A DNA stretch of 64,000 bases from Kribbella flavida DSM 17836 (GCF_000024345.1 NC_013729.1:4712001-4776000); one strand, 5' to 3'; shown: positions 8,528 to 17,400, counted from the stretch's first letter. Numbers and translations: made by a program. Notes: a model not told the origin generated them from the sequence alone.

Positions 8528-9343
8528 TTACGCGGGCGCGGCGGCGCCGGGCGTGAACGTGTACGGCGTGGTGGTGGTGACCCCGTGCAGCCCGAGCTTC
8601 TGCAGGATCGGGCGGGAGTCCTGCGACGCGTCGACCCGCAGGTAGTCGTAGCCGCGCTCGCGGGCGATCCGGGCCCGGTGCACCAGCATCGCGGAGTACA
8701 GGCCGCGGCGGCGCCACTCGGGCAGTGTGCCGCCACCCCACAGGCTGGCGAAGCCGGTGCCGGGGTGGAACCGGATCCATCCCGACGTCAGCACCGGACC
8801 GTCCGGGCCGGACTGCTCCTCCTCGACGACGGTGACCACCAGCCGGTCCGGGAACATCCGGGCCTCGTCGGCCAGCTGCTGCTCGATCCGCTCGAGCCCG
8901 TTGTGCCACAGGGCGTCGGTCAGCACCGCGATCCGGTGGAAGTCGGCCCGCTCCTCGACGTCACGCAGCCGCACCCCGGACGGCAGCGCCAGCGGCCGCT
9001 CGAGGATCCGGTCCACCTCGCCGAGGATCAGCGTCTCGGGGTCCTCGGCGACGAAACCGTGCCGGACCAGCCGCTCGCCGAGATCGGCCGGCTCGTCGTA
9101 GGCGTAGGTCTTCCACTCGAACGCCAGGCCGCGGGCGGCGAAGAACTCGACCTGGGCCGCGATCACCGCGTCGGGGTCGTCTCCGAGACCGCGCGGCGTC
9201 TCGACGAACCCGCCGCCGCCCGGGCCCTCGGCGTACGAGCGGTGCACCAGACCGTCCAGCTCGACCTTCCAGCCGGGAATCGTGTCGGCGTCGGGCAGGC
9301 GGATCCGGCGATGGAACACGTCGAGCAGTTCGTCAGGGGTCAT
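8528..9343 (-). CDS. GNAT family N-acetyltransferase
   Basis: About 271 residues from ATG 9341-9343 (MTPDELLDVFHRRIRLPDAD). The C-terminal half has the GNAT core: LWGGGTLPEWRRRGLYSAMLVHRARIARERGYDYLRVDAS, containing the acetyl-CoA-binding R/Q-x-x-G-x-G/A-like WRRRGLYSA, then a final LGLHGVTTTTPYTF strand. The N-terminal half (PGWKVELDGLVHRSYAEGPG) looks like a second, degenerate GNAT fold. The substrate is unknown. A decayed gene fragment begins only 10 bp from its start on the other strand. Confidence 0.85.
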   Translation of the reverse strand: MTPDELLDVFHRRIRLPDADTIPGWKVELDGLVHRSYAEGPGGGGFVETPRGLGDDPDAVIAAQVEFFAARGLAFEWKTYAYDEPADLGERLVRHGFVAEDPETLILGEVDRILERPLALPSGVRLRDVEERADFHRIAVLTDALWHNGLERIEQQLADEARMFPDRLVVTVVEEEQSGPDGPVLTSGWIRFHPGTGFASLWGGGTLPEWRRRGLYSAMLVHRARIARERGYDYLRVDASQDSRPILQKLGLHGVTTTTPYTFTPGAAAPA

Positions 9344-9352
9344 CTCCTCATC

Positions 9353-9634
9353 GTGCCGTGGCCGGCAACCGGTTTTGCGGTCGCCGCCGTCCCGACCGGC
9401 TCGGGATCGTTGCGGGAGGCAAGCTCCAGGCCGACCGCGCCGCAGCTGACCCACCGCGAGCTCAGCAACGTGTCCGGGTACCGCACCTTCCGCCAGGTCG
9501 CCTGGGCGGGCAGCTTCGAGGCCCAGACCACCAGCGGGCTGGGTGTTCGCGCCCGGCTGCCATTCAGCGTCCTCACCCTCGACGGCTCCGGCACGACCGG
9601 CCGCGCGGTGGTCGACGTCGCCCACCGCTGGTAA
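9353..9634 (+). pseudogene. 3' remnant of an AMIN-like secreted protein gene
   Basis: An open frame of about 93 residues whose last 55 (SGYRTFRQVAWAGSFEAQTT, LGVRARLPFSVLTL, VVDVAHRW then stop) resemble the C-terminal end of AMIN-like-domain proteins of actinobacteria (pattern V-x-x-G-x-FE... RxPFxVxxL... VVDVAH). There is no signal peptide, no lipobox and no N-terminal half: the frame upstream runs into the divergent acetyltransferase. It is probably the surviving 3' end of a deleted gene. Family assignment is from memory of the motif and not certain. Confidence 0.45.
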
Positions 9635-9704
9635 CGGTCGGCACCTGCTCATGATCGAATGAGCGGGTGCAGATCCTCCCGTCGCCCACCGTCCGAGCTC
9701 TCCC

Positions 9705-10874
9705 GTGACGGCGGCGCCGGTGTCCTCGCCGCCGATGGCTACGCGCACCGCGGCGGCGGCGGTCTTCCTGTTGTTCGCGGTCAACGGTGCCCTGATCGGT
9801 GGCGTCGGGGGCGTCCTGCCCGCGCTGCGCGAGCGGCTCGACGTGAGCGCCTCCGGTCTGTCGCTGCTGCTGTTCTGCCTGGCCGCGTCCGCGGTGGTGT
9901 CGATGCAGGTGGGCGGCCGGCTGGCCGACCGGATCGGCGCCCGGCCGGTCGCCCTGGTCACGCTCAGCCTGCTGGCGCTCGGGGTCGGGCTGCTCTCGCT
10001 GGCCACGTCGTTGCCGTTGGCCATCGTCGCGATGGTGCTGGCCGGTCTCGGCAACGGCGCGATGGACGTGGCGATGAACTCGCTCGGCGTCGAGGTCGAG
10101 CAGGCCCGGCCGAAGCCGATCATGAGCCGGTTCCACGCGTTCTGGAGTCTGGGAAACCTGACCGCGGCCGCCACCATCGTGCTGATCGCCCGGCTGCTCG
10201 ACCGTTCCGGCGGCGACAACGTGGGCCCGGCGCTGGGCACGCTGTTCTGCTTCGGCGTCGTCGGCATCCTGGTCGCGGTCCGGATCGTCCCGGTCGGCCG
10301 CCGGATCGAGCACCACGAGAACGGCGTCCGGTCCGCGATTCCCAAGCTGGCCTGGGCGCTGGGCCTGATGGCGTTCTGCTTCGGGCTGGCCGAGGGCACC
10401 GCGGTCGACTGGTCGTCGGTGCACGTCACCGACGTCGCCCGGATCGACCCGTCCACCGGCGCGCTCGGGCTGGTCGCGGTGAGCGCCTTCATGGTGATCA
10501 TCCGGCTGCTCGGCGACCAGGCCGTCGCCCGGGTGGGCCGGCGCGCCGTCGTCCGGGTCGGCAGCGTCACCGCGATCGCCGGTTACCTGTTCACCGTCTT
10601 CGCCGAGCCGCTGCCGCTGCTGCTGGTCGGCTGGGCCCTGGTCGGCCTGGGCGTCGGTCTGGTCGCCCCGCAGGTGTACGCCGTGGCCGGCCACGTCGGC
10701 GGCGGCCGGATGCTCGCCATCGTCGTCACCTTCGGCTACGCCGCGTTCCTGATCGGCCCCGCGATCATCGGCCAGCTCGCCGAGCACTTCGGCATCCAGA
10801 ACGCGATGATCCTGCCGCTCGCCCTGTCCGCCTGCCTGGTCGCCGTCTCGGTGGTCCTGCCGCGCGACGAGTGA
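9705..10874 (+). CDS. MFS transporter, YbjJ/FucP-like
   Basis: A 389-residue twelve-helix major facilitator. The GTG start at 9705 gives MTAAPVSSPPM; ATG 9735 is an alternative. Motif A-like GGRLADRIGARPVALV is near residues 70-85, and AGLGNGAMDVAMNSLGVEVE near residue 120 is characteristic of the YbjJ-type branch, which includes sugar or fosmidomycin-like carriers. There is no adjacent regulator. The substrate cannot be assigned. The downstream hairpin cgcgg-cgta-ccgcg at 10910-10923 could end the transcript. Confidence 0.85.
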   Translation: MTAAPVSSPPMATRTAAAAVFLLFAVNGALIGGVGGVLPALRERLDVSASGLSLLLFCLAASAVVSMQVGGRLADRIGARPVALVTLSLLALGVGLLSLATSLPLAIVAMVLAGLGNGAMDVAMNSLGVEVEQARPKPIMSRFHAFWSLGNLTAAATIVLIARLLDRSGGDNVGPALGTLFCFGVVGILVAVRIVPVGRRIEHHENGVRSAIPKLAWALGLMAFCFGLAEGTAVDWSSVHVTDVARIDPSTGALGLVAVSAFMVIIRLLGDQAVARVGRRAVVRVGSVTAIAGYLFTVFAEPLPLLLVGWALVGLGVGLVAPQVYAVAGHVGGGRMLAIVVTFGYAAFLIGPAIIGQLAEHFGIQNAMILPLALSACLVAVSVVLPRDE

Positions 10875-10938
10875 ATGTCTACTGACCAAGTAGTGATACA
10901 GCCGGTGATCGCGGCGTACCGCGTGTGATCGTTGCTCC

Positions 10939-12174
10939 ATGCTTCCCAGACCCGTACGCCGTACGCTCGCCCTCGCCGTGACGCCCGTGCTCGCGGCTTC
11001 CGCCCTGGCCGCCCCCGCCGCGGCGGCCTCGACCAGCTCCGCCGATCTCGCCCTCGAGTGGTTCGACGTCACCGCCGGGACCGTCGCCGCCGCCGGAGCG
11101 CCGACCCAGGTGACCAACAACCGGACCTGGGCGATCGGCTGGCTCGCCGCCACCCGCGCCGTCCTCCGCACGCCGTCCACCCCACGCCCGGAGGACTACC
11201 GTGGCGCGGCGTTCGCCGGTGCGATCCACCAGACCCTGATCACCCTGGCCCCAGCCCGGAAGGCCGAGCTCGACGCGGCCCTGGCGACCTCGCTGGCTCG
11301 TCTCGCCGACGGTCCCTCCGAGTCCGACGGCCTCGCCGCCGGACGGCAGCAGGCCGCCACGGTGCTGGCCGATCGCGCCGACGACGGCCTGGACCCCGCC
11401 TCGGTCAACACCCCCTTCACCTCGTCGCCGGCCGGAGCCGGTGTCTGGCAGCCGACTCCCCCGTCGTACAGCCCTGCCACGCAGTCCGGGAACCGGCTGG
11501 CCAGGCCGTTCCTGCTGCGCCGGGCCGACCAGTTCCGGCCCGGGCCTCCGCCCGCGGTCGGGTCCGAGCGGTACCGCCGCGACCTGGCCGAGGTGAAGGC
11601 TGACGGATCGGCCGGCAGCACGACCCGGACCCCGGAACAGACCGCCACCGCGACGTTCTGGCTCGGCTCGTCGTACACGCTCTACACCGAACCGTTGCGG
11701 GTCGCGCTGGCCGCGACCACTGGCAGATCCCTTGCCGAGCGGGCGAAACTCGTCGCGCTGTTCCACGTCGCCGCGGTGGACACGCAGATCGCGACCTCGG
11801 ACACGAAGTACGCGTACGTGAGCTGGCGGCCGGTGACCGCGCTGCGGGCGGCCGGCCACGCCGAGTGGAGGCCGCTGCACACCACACCCGCCCACCCCGA
11901 CTACCCGAGCGGGCACAACACGTACTCCGGTTCGGCCGAACAGGTCCTGACCACGCTGGTCGGCGCCCGGACCGCCAAGCCGTACACGATCGGCAGCCCG
12001 ACGGCACCAGGCGTGACCCGGACGTACAGCACCTGGCGTCAGCTCACCACTGAGAACGTCGACGCGCGGGTCTGGTCCGGGATCCACACCCGGACGGCCG
12101 ACACGGCCGGCGTGACGCTGGGCCGTCAGGTCGCGGCCCACGCCGTCCGGGAGGCGTACCGGCTGTTCCGGTGA
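10939..12174 (+). CDS. Secreted vanadium-dependent haloperoxidase-like (PAP2 superfamily) protein
   Basis: A 411-residue protein with a Sec signal peptide (MLPRPVRRTLALAVTPVLAA, cleavage near the AAA run at residues 27-30). The C-terminal half has the vanadate-pocket signatures of the PAP2/haloperoxidase fold: TKYAYVSWRP (Lys and Arg), HPDYPSGHNTYSG (Ser-Gly-His) and DARVWSGIHTRTAD (Arg and His). This is the arrangement of vanadium chloro/bromoperoxidase-like enzymes; a secreted acid phosphatase activity is the alternative. It converges on the GxGYxYP gene with a perfect bidirectional terminator between. Confidence 0.85.
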   Translation: MLPRPVRRTLALAVTPVLAASALAAPAAAASTSSADLALEWFDVTAGTVAAAGAPTQVTNNRTWAIGWLAATRAVLRTPSTPRPEDYRGAAFAGAIHQTLITLAPARKAELDAALATSLARLADGPSESDGLAAGRQQAATVLADRADDGLDPASVNTPFTSSPAGAGVWQPTPPSYSPATQSGNRLARPFLLRRADQFRPGPPPAVGSERYRRDLAEVKADGSAGSTTRTPEQTATATFWLGSSYTLYTEPLRVALAATTGRSLAERAKLVALFHVAAVDTQIATSDTKYAYVSWRPVTALRAAGHAEWRPLHTTPAHPDYPSGHNTYSGSAEQVLTTLVGARTAKPYTIGSPTAPGVTRTYSTWRQLTTENVDARVWSGIHTRTADTAGVTLGRQVAAHAVREAYRLFR

Positions 12175-12179
12175 CGGCC

Positions 12180-12212
12180 GCTCCGGCGGGAGGGTGGACC
12201 TCCCGCCGGAGC
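12180..12212. terminator. Bidirectional terminator hairpin
   Basis: A perfect 14-bp stem (gctccggcgggagg and its complement) with the 5-base loop gtgga lies between the convergent haloperoxidase (stop 12174) and GxGYxYP (stop 12220) genes. The position and perfect symmetry fit a terminator for both. Confidence 0.85.
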
Positions 12213-12219
12213 GCCACAC

Positions 12220-14256
12220 CTAAAGAACCTTGTCGAGGGCGTCGAAGAAGACGTTGCCGAGCACGAGCTCGTACTTGCCGGTGAGCAGCTCGGCGAGCTG
12301 GGCGACGTCGGTGGGGGTCCAGGACCAGGCGTTGACCGCGCCGGCGACGAACAGCGGCGCGTCGCCGGTCCACGCCGCGGTGTGGGCGTCCAGCGCGGCC
12401 TTGTACTCCGCGGCCTTGCCGGGCGGGGAGAAGTTGCCGATCACCGGCAGGCCGCCCCGACGGACCAGCAGGTCGCCCTTCTCCCAGGACTGGATGATGC
12501 CGCGGATCGGCGTGTGCTCGGCGTACCCGCGGCCGATCGTCTCCGAGAACGGCACCCAAGCGTCGTTCTCGCGGTGGTTGTAGGCGTAGACCAGGTCCAT
12601 CCCGGTCCGGCGCAGGTAGCGGCCGGAGAGCTTGAAGTAGGCGTCGAGCTGCTCCGCGGGCCAGGCGCCGGGATAGGTGTAGCCGGCACCGGACGGACCA
12701 CAGATCAGCAGGTCGTTGTGTGTCGCCGTGCGCTGGTAGTGGCTCAGGATGGCCGGGCCGATGTCGGCGAGCAGCGGGCTGACGGTCCAGTTGACCGGGG
12801 CGTGACCGCGCCGCGGGTCGTCCCACAGGTCGCGCATGTGCCGCTGGCAGTACTGCACGTTGTCGCCCTCGCCGAAGGTCAGCGTGACGTAGATCTTCTT
12901 CTTCGGCGTGATCGGCCTGAACCGGCGGACCCGGTCCGAGATCGGCGCGACCACGCCGGAGTGGACCGTGCCGTTCATGTAGAAGTCGGCGGGCAGCACC
13001 TCGGAGCCGCCCTGCGCCGCGAGGTCGACGCCGCTCCACTCCCCCGCGACGTCGTTGGCGAACCAGCCGGCGTACGGCGTGGTGGGGCCGACGGCGGCGA
13101 AGTGCTCTGTGAGCAGCTCGCCGGTCGGGCCGTTCGGCGGCAGCCAGCTGACCAGCGCCTTGGTGGCGACGACGTAGTCGCGGAAGTACGGGAACGGCTC
13201 CACCCGGGTCGGCGCGGTGTCGGTCGCGGTGACCAGGTACTGGTTCCACATCTCGACCGTGACGGTCAGCGAGGTGGTCCCGGCCGGCGGACTGAACTTG
13301 TAGATGAAGTAGCCGCTGCCGTCGCTGAACCGGTTGCCCTCGCCGCCGATCGAGGAGTTCAGGCCGTCGAACAGGTACGGCGCCTCGTGCGGTGTGCCCG
13401 GCTGGAACGTGGCCAGCGTGGCTCCATCGGCCTTGGCGGTGACCGAGAGGACCGAAGGGCCCCAGCCGTCGTCGCCGAAGGAGTCCTGGAACCGCACGTA
13501 CACGGCGTCCTTGCCGAGCGCGGGCGACACGTCGAGCGTGTACGTGCCGCGGTTCGAGGAGTCGCGGAGCTGCCGCGTCTCGCGGGCGATCTCGTGCCAG
13601 GTGAGGTTCTCGGCCTGCACCACCATGGTCGGCGGCAACCCCGCGAGCAGCTGGCGCGTGCAGCGCGGGAAGAGGTGCTCGAACTGCCACCGGTACGTCT
13701 TCACCCGGTCGTCGTCGAACAGGCCGCGCAGATCCTTCACCACCCGCAGGCCGTGCGCCTTGGCCTGCGCGGCGTCCGCGACGACGGCGTTCTCCAGACC
13801 CGCCAGGGTGGTCGCGACGTTGAGCGAGTCGGGCACCTCGGGGTCGTGCAGGATCGCGCCGCGGACCCGGTGCCGGTACTTCGCGACCAGCTCCAGCGGA
13901 TCGGCGTACCGGGTGGCGGGGACGCCGGTGTTGCGCAGCCAGCGGGCGTCGACGCCGTCGTTCCCGCCGGGTGAGTAGAGGAAGTAGAGCTCGGGGCGAC
14001 TGCGGTTCACCAGACCCTGCAGGGTGGTGAGCAGCGTCTGGTCGCCGCCGCTGAGTTTGCTGACATCGCCGTAGTGCAGGTGCCGCGGGCGGGCGAAGGA
14101 CGGCAGCAACCGCCGGCCCGTCGTACCGAGCTCCGCAGCGTCCACCAACCCGCTGCCGGCCTGTCCGGACGCCGCGGCGGATCCGGTCTGGAACCAGCCC
14201 AGCCCACCTGCCGCCACCGCGCCGCCGCCGGCGAGAAACGTTCGTCTCGAGACCAT
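12220..14256 (-). CDS. Exported GxGYxYP domain protein (putative glycan-active)
   Basis: A 678-residue protein. From ATG 14254-14256 it opens MVSRRTFLAGGGAVAAGGLG, a likely Tat signal (R-R-T-F-L after a short n-region). Near residue 510 is the hallmark GAGYTYPGAWP, an exact GxGYxYP motif, followed by YAYNHRENDAW. The central region (about 230-330; DSFGDDGWGPSVLSVTAKA, SSIGGEGNRFSDGSGYFIYK) looks like a carbohydrate-binding beta-sandwich inserted in the catalytic chain. Members are thought to act on glycans, but no activity is established here. A 16-bp LacI-type palindrome lies 79 bp upstream. Confidence 0.85.
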   Translation of the reverse strand: MVSRRTFLAGGGAVAAGGLGWFQTGSAAASGQAGSGLVDAAELGTTGRRLLPSFARPRHLHYGDVSKLSGGDQTLLTTLQGLVNRSRPELYFLYSPGGNDGVDARWLRNTGVPATRYADPLELVAKYRHRVRGAILHDPEVPDSLNVATTLAGLENAVVADAAQAKAHGLRVVKDLRGLFDDDRVKTYRWQFEHLFPRCTRQLLAGLPPTMVVQAENLTWHEIARETRQLRDSSNRGTYTLDVSPALGKDAVYVRFQDSFGDDGWGPSVLSVTAKADGATLATFQPGTPHEAPYLFDGLNSSIGGEGNRFSDGSGYFIYKFSPPAGTTSLTVTVEMWNQYLVTATDTAPTRVEPFPYFRDYVVATKALVSWLPPNGPTGELLTEHFAAVGPTTPYAGWFANDVAGEWSGVDLAAQGGSEVLPADFYMNGTVHSGVVAPISDRVRRFRPITPKKKIYVTLTFGEGDNVQYCQRHMRDLWDDPRRGHAPVNWTVSPLLADIGPAILSHYQRTATHNDLLICGPSGAGYTYPGAWPAEQLDAYFKLSGRYLRRTGMDLVYAYNHRENDAWVPFSETIGRGYAEHTPIRGIIQSWEKGDLLVRRGGLPVIGNFSPPGKAAEYKAALDAHTAAWTGDAPLFVAGAVNAWSWTPTDVAQLAELLTGKYELVLGNVFFDALDKVL

Positions 14257-14334
14257 CGTGACCACTCCCCTGGTGCTGACATCGCTGTCAAATGCGGGCG
14301 AGATTAACACCGGGCGGATGGCCGGTACAGAGCT

Positions 14335-14350
14335 CGGACAACGTTGTCCG
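14335..14350. promoter_or_regulatory. LacI-type palindromic operator
   Basis: A perfect palindrome, cggacaacgttgtccg, with the central CG step typical of LacI-family sites. It sits 79 bp upstream of the GxGYxYP start and downstream of the GntR stop, so it most likely controls the GxGYxYP gene. No lacI-type gene occurs in the window, so the regulator would be encoded elsewhere. Confidence 0.6.
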
Positions 14351-14413
14351 TGAGCAATCTGGAATCGTTTCCGTCACAGCCGGGCCGGGGCCGAGCGGCG
14401 GCCGATCCGAGCC

Positions 14414-14767
14414 CTACCAGGCTTCGTCGAGAATCCGGGTCGCCTCCGCCAGACTGAGCCCGGCCCGCCGCGCGGCCCGGGCGAACACCGTCGCCGCCGC
14501 CCGGGTCTGCTCGTCGTCGACCTGACTGCGCGACGCCAGCACGACCGTGCCATTCCTCCCGCGGGTCTCGATCAGCCGCTCCGCCTCCAGCTCCTTGTAC
14601 GCCCGAGCCACCGTGTTGACGGCCAGCCCAAGGTCCCCCGCCAACTGCCGCACGGTCGGCAGCTTGCTCCCCCGCGCGAGCTCGCCGCTGCGGACGAGGT
14701 GCTCGATCTGACGCTTCACCTGCTCGTACGGCGGCTCGGAGCCGGCCGGATCCACCGAGATGTCCAC
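14414..14767 (-). CDS. GntR family regulator, YtrA type
   Basis: A 117-residue winged-helix regulator. GTG 14765-14767 gives VDISVDPAGSEPPYEQVKRQ. The DNA-binding domain runs to about residue 75 (LPTVRQLAGDLGLAVNTVARAY, ending RGRNGTVVL), and only a short C-terminal helical tail follows, as in the YtrA subgroup of GntR proteins. YtrA regulators usually sit beside ABC transporter genes, but none is here. It is 22 bp downstream of the VOC gene on the same strand, so possibly co-transcribed. Confidence 0.88.
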   Translation of the reverse strand: MDISVDPAGSEPPYEQVKRQIEHLVRSGELARGSKLPTVRQLAGDLGLAVNTVARAYKELEAERLIETRGRNGTVVLASRSQVDDEQTRAAATVFARAARRAGLSLAEATRILDEAW

Positions 14768-14789
14768 CCGGCCGATCCAACCACCTGGC

Positions 14790-15218
14790 TCAGCCGAAGT
14801 CTGCCGCGGAGTACGGTTTCTGCTCGACCAGGACCAGCCAGTTGCCGGAGTTGTCACGCAGGACCGCCTCCACGCCGTACGGGCGGTCGGACGGTTCCTG
14901 AAGGTGTTCGACGCCCTTGGCGACCAGTTCGTCGAAGGTCTTGCGGCAGTTGTCGGTGGCGATGCCGACGCCGTGCAGCAGGCCCTTGGCCATGATTCGG
15001 CGGATCGCCGCGGCGGACTCCTCGTCCAGCGGCGGGCCGGGCAGCATCAGGGCCAGTTCGAGCTCGGGGTGGTCGCGCTGGGAGACCGTGCACCAGCGGA
15101 AGTCCGGCCCGAGCGTGATGTCGTTGCGCAGCACGAACCCGAGCTTGTCGGTGTAGAAGGCCTTGGCCTCGTCGATGTCGGTCACGTACACGGTGACCAG
15201 GTGGACGTTCGTGATCAT
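14790..15218 (-). CDS. VOC family (glyoxalase/extradiol-like) protein
   Basis: A 142-residue single-chain vicinal-oxygen-chelate protein: two beta-alpha-beta-beta-beta modules, MITNVHLVTVYVTDIDEAKA FYTDKLGF at the N-terminus and GIATDNCRKTFDELVAKGVE with VLRDNSGNWLVLVEQ in the second. Potential metal ligands are His6 and the C-terminal Glu. It lies directly downstream of the AraC gene (33 bp apart, same strand), a pairing often seen in actinobacteria in which the AraC protein controls the VOC protein. Substrate unknown. Confidence 0.88.
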   Translation of the reverse strand: MITNVHLVTVYVTDIDEAKAFYTDKLGFVLRNDITLGPDFRWCTVSQRDHPELELALMLPGPPLDEESAAAIRRIMAKGLLHGVGIATDNCRKTFDELVAKGVEHLQEPSDRPYGVEAVLRDNSGNWLVLVEQKPYSAADFG

Positions 15219-15250
15219 CGGACTCCTTCTCTCGCGGTGACCCGACGACG

Positions 15251-15676
15251 CTACGACGCCGGCGGCCCGCTGCGCTTCGCCGGAATTGCGGACTTCAGCC
15301 CGAGCATGAACACGTAGCAGCCGGGGATCCGCGCGGTCAGCCCGCTGCGCTGGTACGCCGACGGGCTGGTCCCGACCAGCTCGGTGAACCGCCGCGTGAA
15401 CGCGCCGAGACTCGCGTAGCCGACCAGCCCGGCGACCTCGGTCACGGTCAGGTTGGTCGCCCGCAACAGGTCCGCGGCCCGCTCGATCCGGCGCCGGCTG
15501 ACGTACTGCATCGGCGTCTCCCCGTACTCCGCCGCGAAGCACCGCAGGAAGTGGTACTTCGAGACCCCGGCCGCGCGGGCCAGGGCGTCGAGGTCGAGCG
15601 GTTCGGCGTAGTGCCGATCGGCGACGTCCCGCGCCCGCCGCAGGTGCGGCAGCAGCTCGACCGGGACCTTGGTCAT
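15251..15676 (-). CDS. AraC family transcriptional regulator
   Basis: A 141-residue protein that is little more than the AraC DNA-binding domain: first HTH LDLDALARAAGVSKYHFLRC, second HTH NLTVTEVAGLVGYASLGAFT followed by GTSPSAYQRS. There is no cupin sensor domain, so it resembles short stand-alone AraC regulators. The last 25 residues (CYVFMLGLKSAIPAKRSG) form a tail typical of regulators paired with a VOC gene, which indeed follows immediately. Probably autoregulatory. Confidence 0.88.
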   Translation of the reverse strand: MTKVPVELLPHLRRARDVADRHYAEPLDLDALARAAGVSKYHFLRCFAAEYGETPMQYVSRRRIERAADLLRATNLTVTEVAGLVGYASLGAFTRRFTELVGTSPSAYQRSGLTARIPGCYVFMLGLKSAIPAKRSGPPAS

Positions 15677-15762
15677 GAGCTCGAGGCTAGCCGCCGTCCG
15701 GGACTTTCGGTGCTCGCCGAAGGTCTTTCCCTGCCCGGACCGGGCCGGGGAGGCTGACCGGC

Positions 15763-16464
15763 ATGGACATTCGAGGAAGTTCCGGGCAGGGCGGCAGCGG
15801 ACCTGGAGCGATCACCCCGGACGGCAGCGCGGTCGAGCTGTACCTGCGGTCCAGCAGCCAGGGCGAGGAGCAGGTGATCGACGAGGCGATCGAGCGCGAC
15901 AGCGAAATCCTGGAGCTCGGCTGCGGGACCGGACGGATCACCCGGCCGCTGCTCGCCCGCGGTCATCGCCTCGTCGCCGTGGACGAGTCACCCGACATGG
16001 TCGGCCGCGTCACCGGCATCGAGACGGTGTGCGCGCGGATCGAGGAACTGCGGCTCGATCGGCGGTTCGACGTCGTGCTGATGATGTCGTTCCTGATCAA
16101 CGCCCCGGACGCCGAGGCGCGCCGCCGATTGCTGGCGACCTGCGCGTACCATGTTCGTCCCGGCGGGCAGGTGATCCTGCAGCAGCACGACCGGGCGTCC
16201 TTCGCCGGCCCGCGGGTTCTGGAGAACGGCAACCGGCGACTGGTCATCTCCGACGTCGAGCACCTGCCAGGCGACGTGGACGCGGCCACCATGACCCACA
16301 CCGTCGACGGCCACACCTGGAGCCAACGCGTTGTGGTCCAGAACCTCACCGAGGACCAACTGACGGCGGCCCTCGGTGAGGTGGGACTGGAACTGGCCGG
16401 CTATCTGACCCAGGACCGGACCTGGCTCACCGCGCGGCCAGCGCGTCGAACTGCGCCCGCGTGA
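15763..16464 (+). CDS. Class I SAM-dependent methyltransferase
   Basis: A 233-residue Rossmann-fold methyltransferase. Motif I is ILELGCGTGRITRPLLARGH (about residues 48-68), the acidic motif is LVAVDESPDM, and the motif IV region is FDVVLMMSFLIN. After HVRPGGQVILQQHD the C-terminal part is a beta-rich cap. The substrate is unknown. It converges with the GH19 gene, and the two coding ends overlap by 38 bp (16427-16464), leaving no room for a terminator. Confidence 0.88.
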   Translation: MDIRGSSGQGGSGPGAITPDGSAVELYLRSSSQGEEQVIDEAIERDSEILELGCGTGRITRPLLARGHRLVAVDESPDMVGRVTGIETVCARIEELRLDRRFDVVLMMSFLINAPDAEARRRLLATCAYHVRPGGQVILQQHDRASFAGPRVLENGNRRLVISDVEHLPGDVDAATMTHTVDGHTWSQRVVVQNLTEDQLTAALGEVGLELAGYLTQDRTWLTARPARRTAPA

Positions 16465-17365
16465 GCTTGCTGGTGTCAGCGGTCAGGGCCGCCGGGCGGG
16501 TGCAGGTGATCCCGGACGGCACCGAGCCGGTCAGGTAGCGGATGGCGTTCTTGAACGAGTCGCACCGGCGCTGGTCTTCGGCACCGGCCGGATAGCCGAT
16601 CGCGGCGTTCACCTTGCCCATCTGCAGCGCGTCCGCGAACGGATTGATGCTGCGGGCAACGGTCCAGTACCAGCGCGCGATCGGCGCGGACCACTGCAAC
16701 GACCTCGCCAGCTCCGGATTGCCCAGCAGATCGATGCCGAAGTACCGGCCGGCCGGGCCGTAGTTGAAGTCACCGGTCAGCTGGATGTAACCGCGGCCGC
16801 CGTACAACCGGGTGTCGCCGATCTCGCGGATGTTGTACTCCAGCCGCGACTCGTGCACCAACGTCGCCAGGAACGCCGCCTTCCGGTACGGCGTGTTGAT
16901 CTGGGCGTCGCGCATCGCCTGGTTCAGCGACGGCAGGCCGGTCTGCACCAGCGACGGGTTCGCGATCCGGCTGCCGAACATCGCCTGCACGTCGGCCAGC
17001 GTGACGTCGCCGATCGGCGGGTTCGGGTTGACCGTGCACTCCGGTACGCCGGGCAGCTTGTCGCCCGGGGTGTCGAGGTAGGCGACGGTGGCGTAGCCGT
17101 TGTGGGCGGGCAGGTGGGCCCACCAGCGGGTGGCGGGCCGGCCGGTCACCGTGACGGTGTCGCCGGCCTTCTGGCAGTCGACCTCGACACTCACCGGCCC
17201 GCCGAGCACCTTGATCACCGAGGACGCCAGGTACGCGTCGGAGCGGATGTTGAGGCTGGTCGCGGTGGTCCGGAAGGCCACCGCGTGGGCCGGGGTGGCG
17301 GCGATCAGAGAGCCGGCACCGACACCGGCCAGAGCCAGGACAACGGACAGCGTGCGCTTGAGCAT
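16427..17365 (-). CDS. Secreted GH19 chitinase/endolysin-like protein with SH3 domain
   Basis: A 312-residue protein with a Sec signal peptide (MLKRTLSVVLALAGVGAGSL, cleavage near AHA at 25-28). Residues about 30-120 form a bacterial SH3-like domain (TATSLNIRSDAYLASSVIK). The GH19 domain follows from about 135: FLATLVHESRL supplies the first catalytic Glu, and TRLYGGRGYIQLTG with FNYG is the family signature. It probably cleaves peptidoglycan or chitin outside the cell. Its 3' end overlaps the methyltransferase gene. A hairpin at 17401-17434 lies just upstream of its start. Confidence 0.88.
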   Translation of the reverse strand: MLKRTLSVVLALAGVGAGSLIAATPAHAVAFRTTATSLNIRSDAYLASSVIKVLGGPVSVEVDCQKAGDTVTVTGRPATRWWAHLPAHNGYATVAYLDTPGDKLPGVPECTVNPNPPIGDVTLADVQAMFGSRIANPSLVQTGLPSLNQAMRDAQINTPYRKAAFLATLVHESRLEYNIREIGDTRLYGGRGYIQLTGDFNYGPAGRYFGIDLLGNPELARSLQWSAPIARWYWTVARSINPFADALQMGKVNAAIGYPAGAEDQRRCDSFKNAIRYLTGSVPSGITCTRPAALTADTSKLTRAQFDALAAR

Positions 17366-17400
17366 GGGTGGCTCCTGGGCGGAGGAGGGGCGGGAGACAA

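Noticed and set aside
9344..10570. Minus-strand 680-residue frame joining the acetyltransferase to sequence under the MFS gene
   Set aside because: Thr/Ser/Arg-rich shadow; the GNAT domain begins at 9343.
10910..10923. Hairpin cgcgg-cgta-ccgcg after the MFS gene as a confident terminator
   Set aside because: Only five pairs in very GC-rich sequence; too likely by chance to list as a feature on its own.
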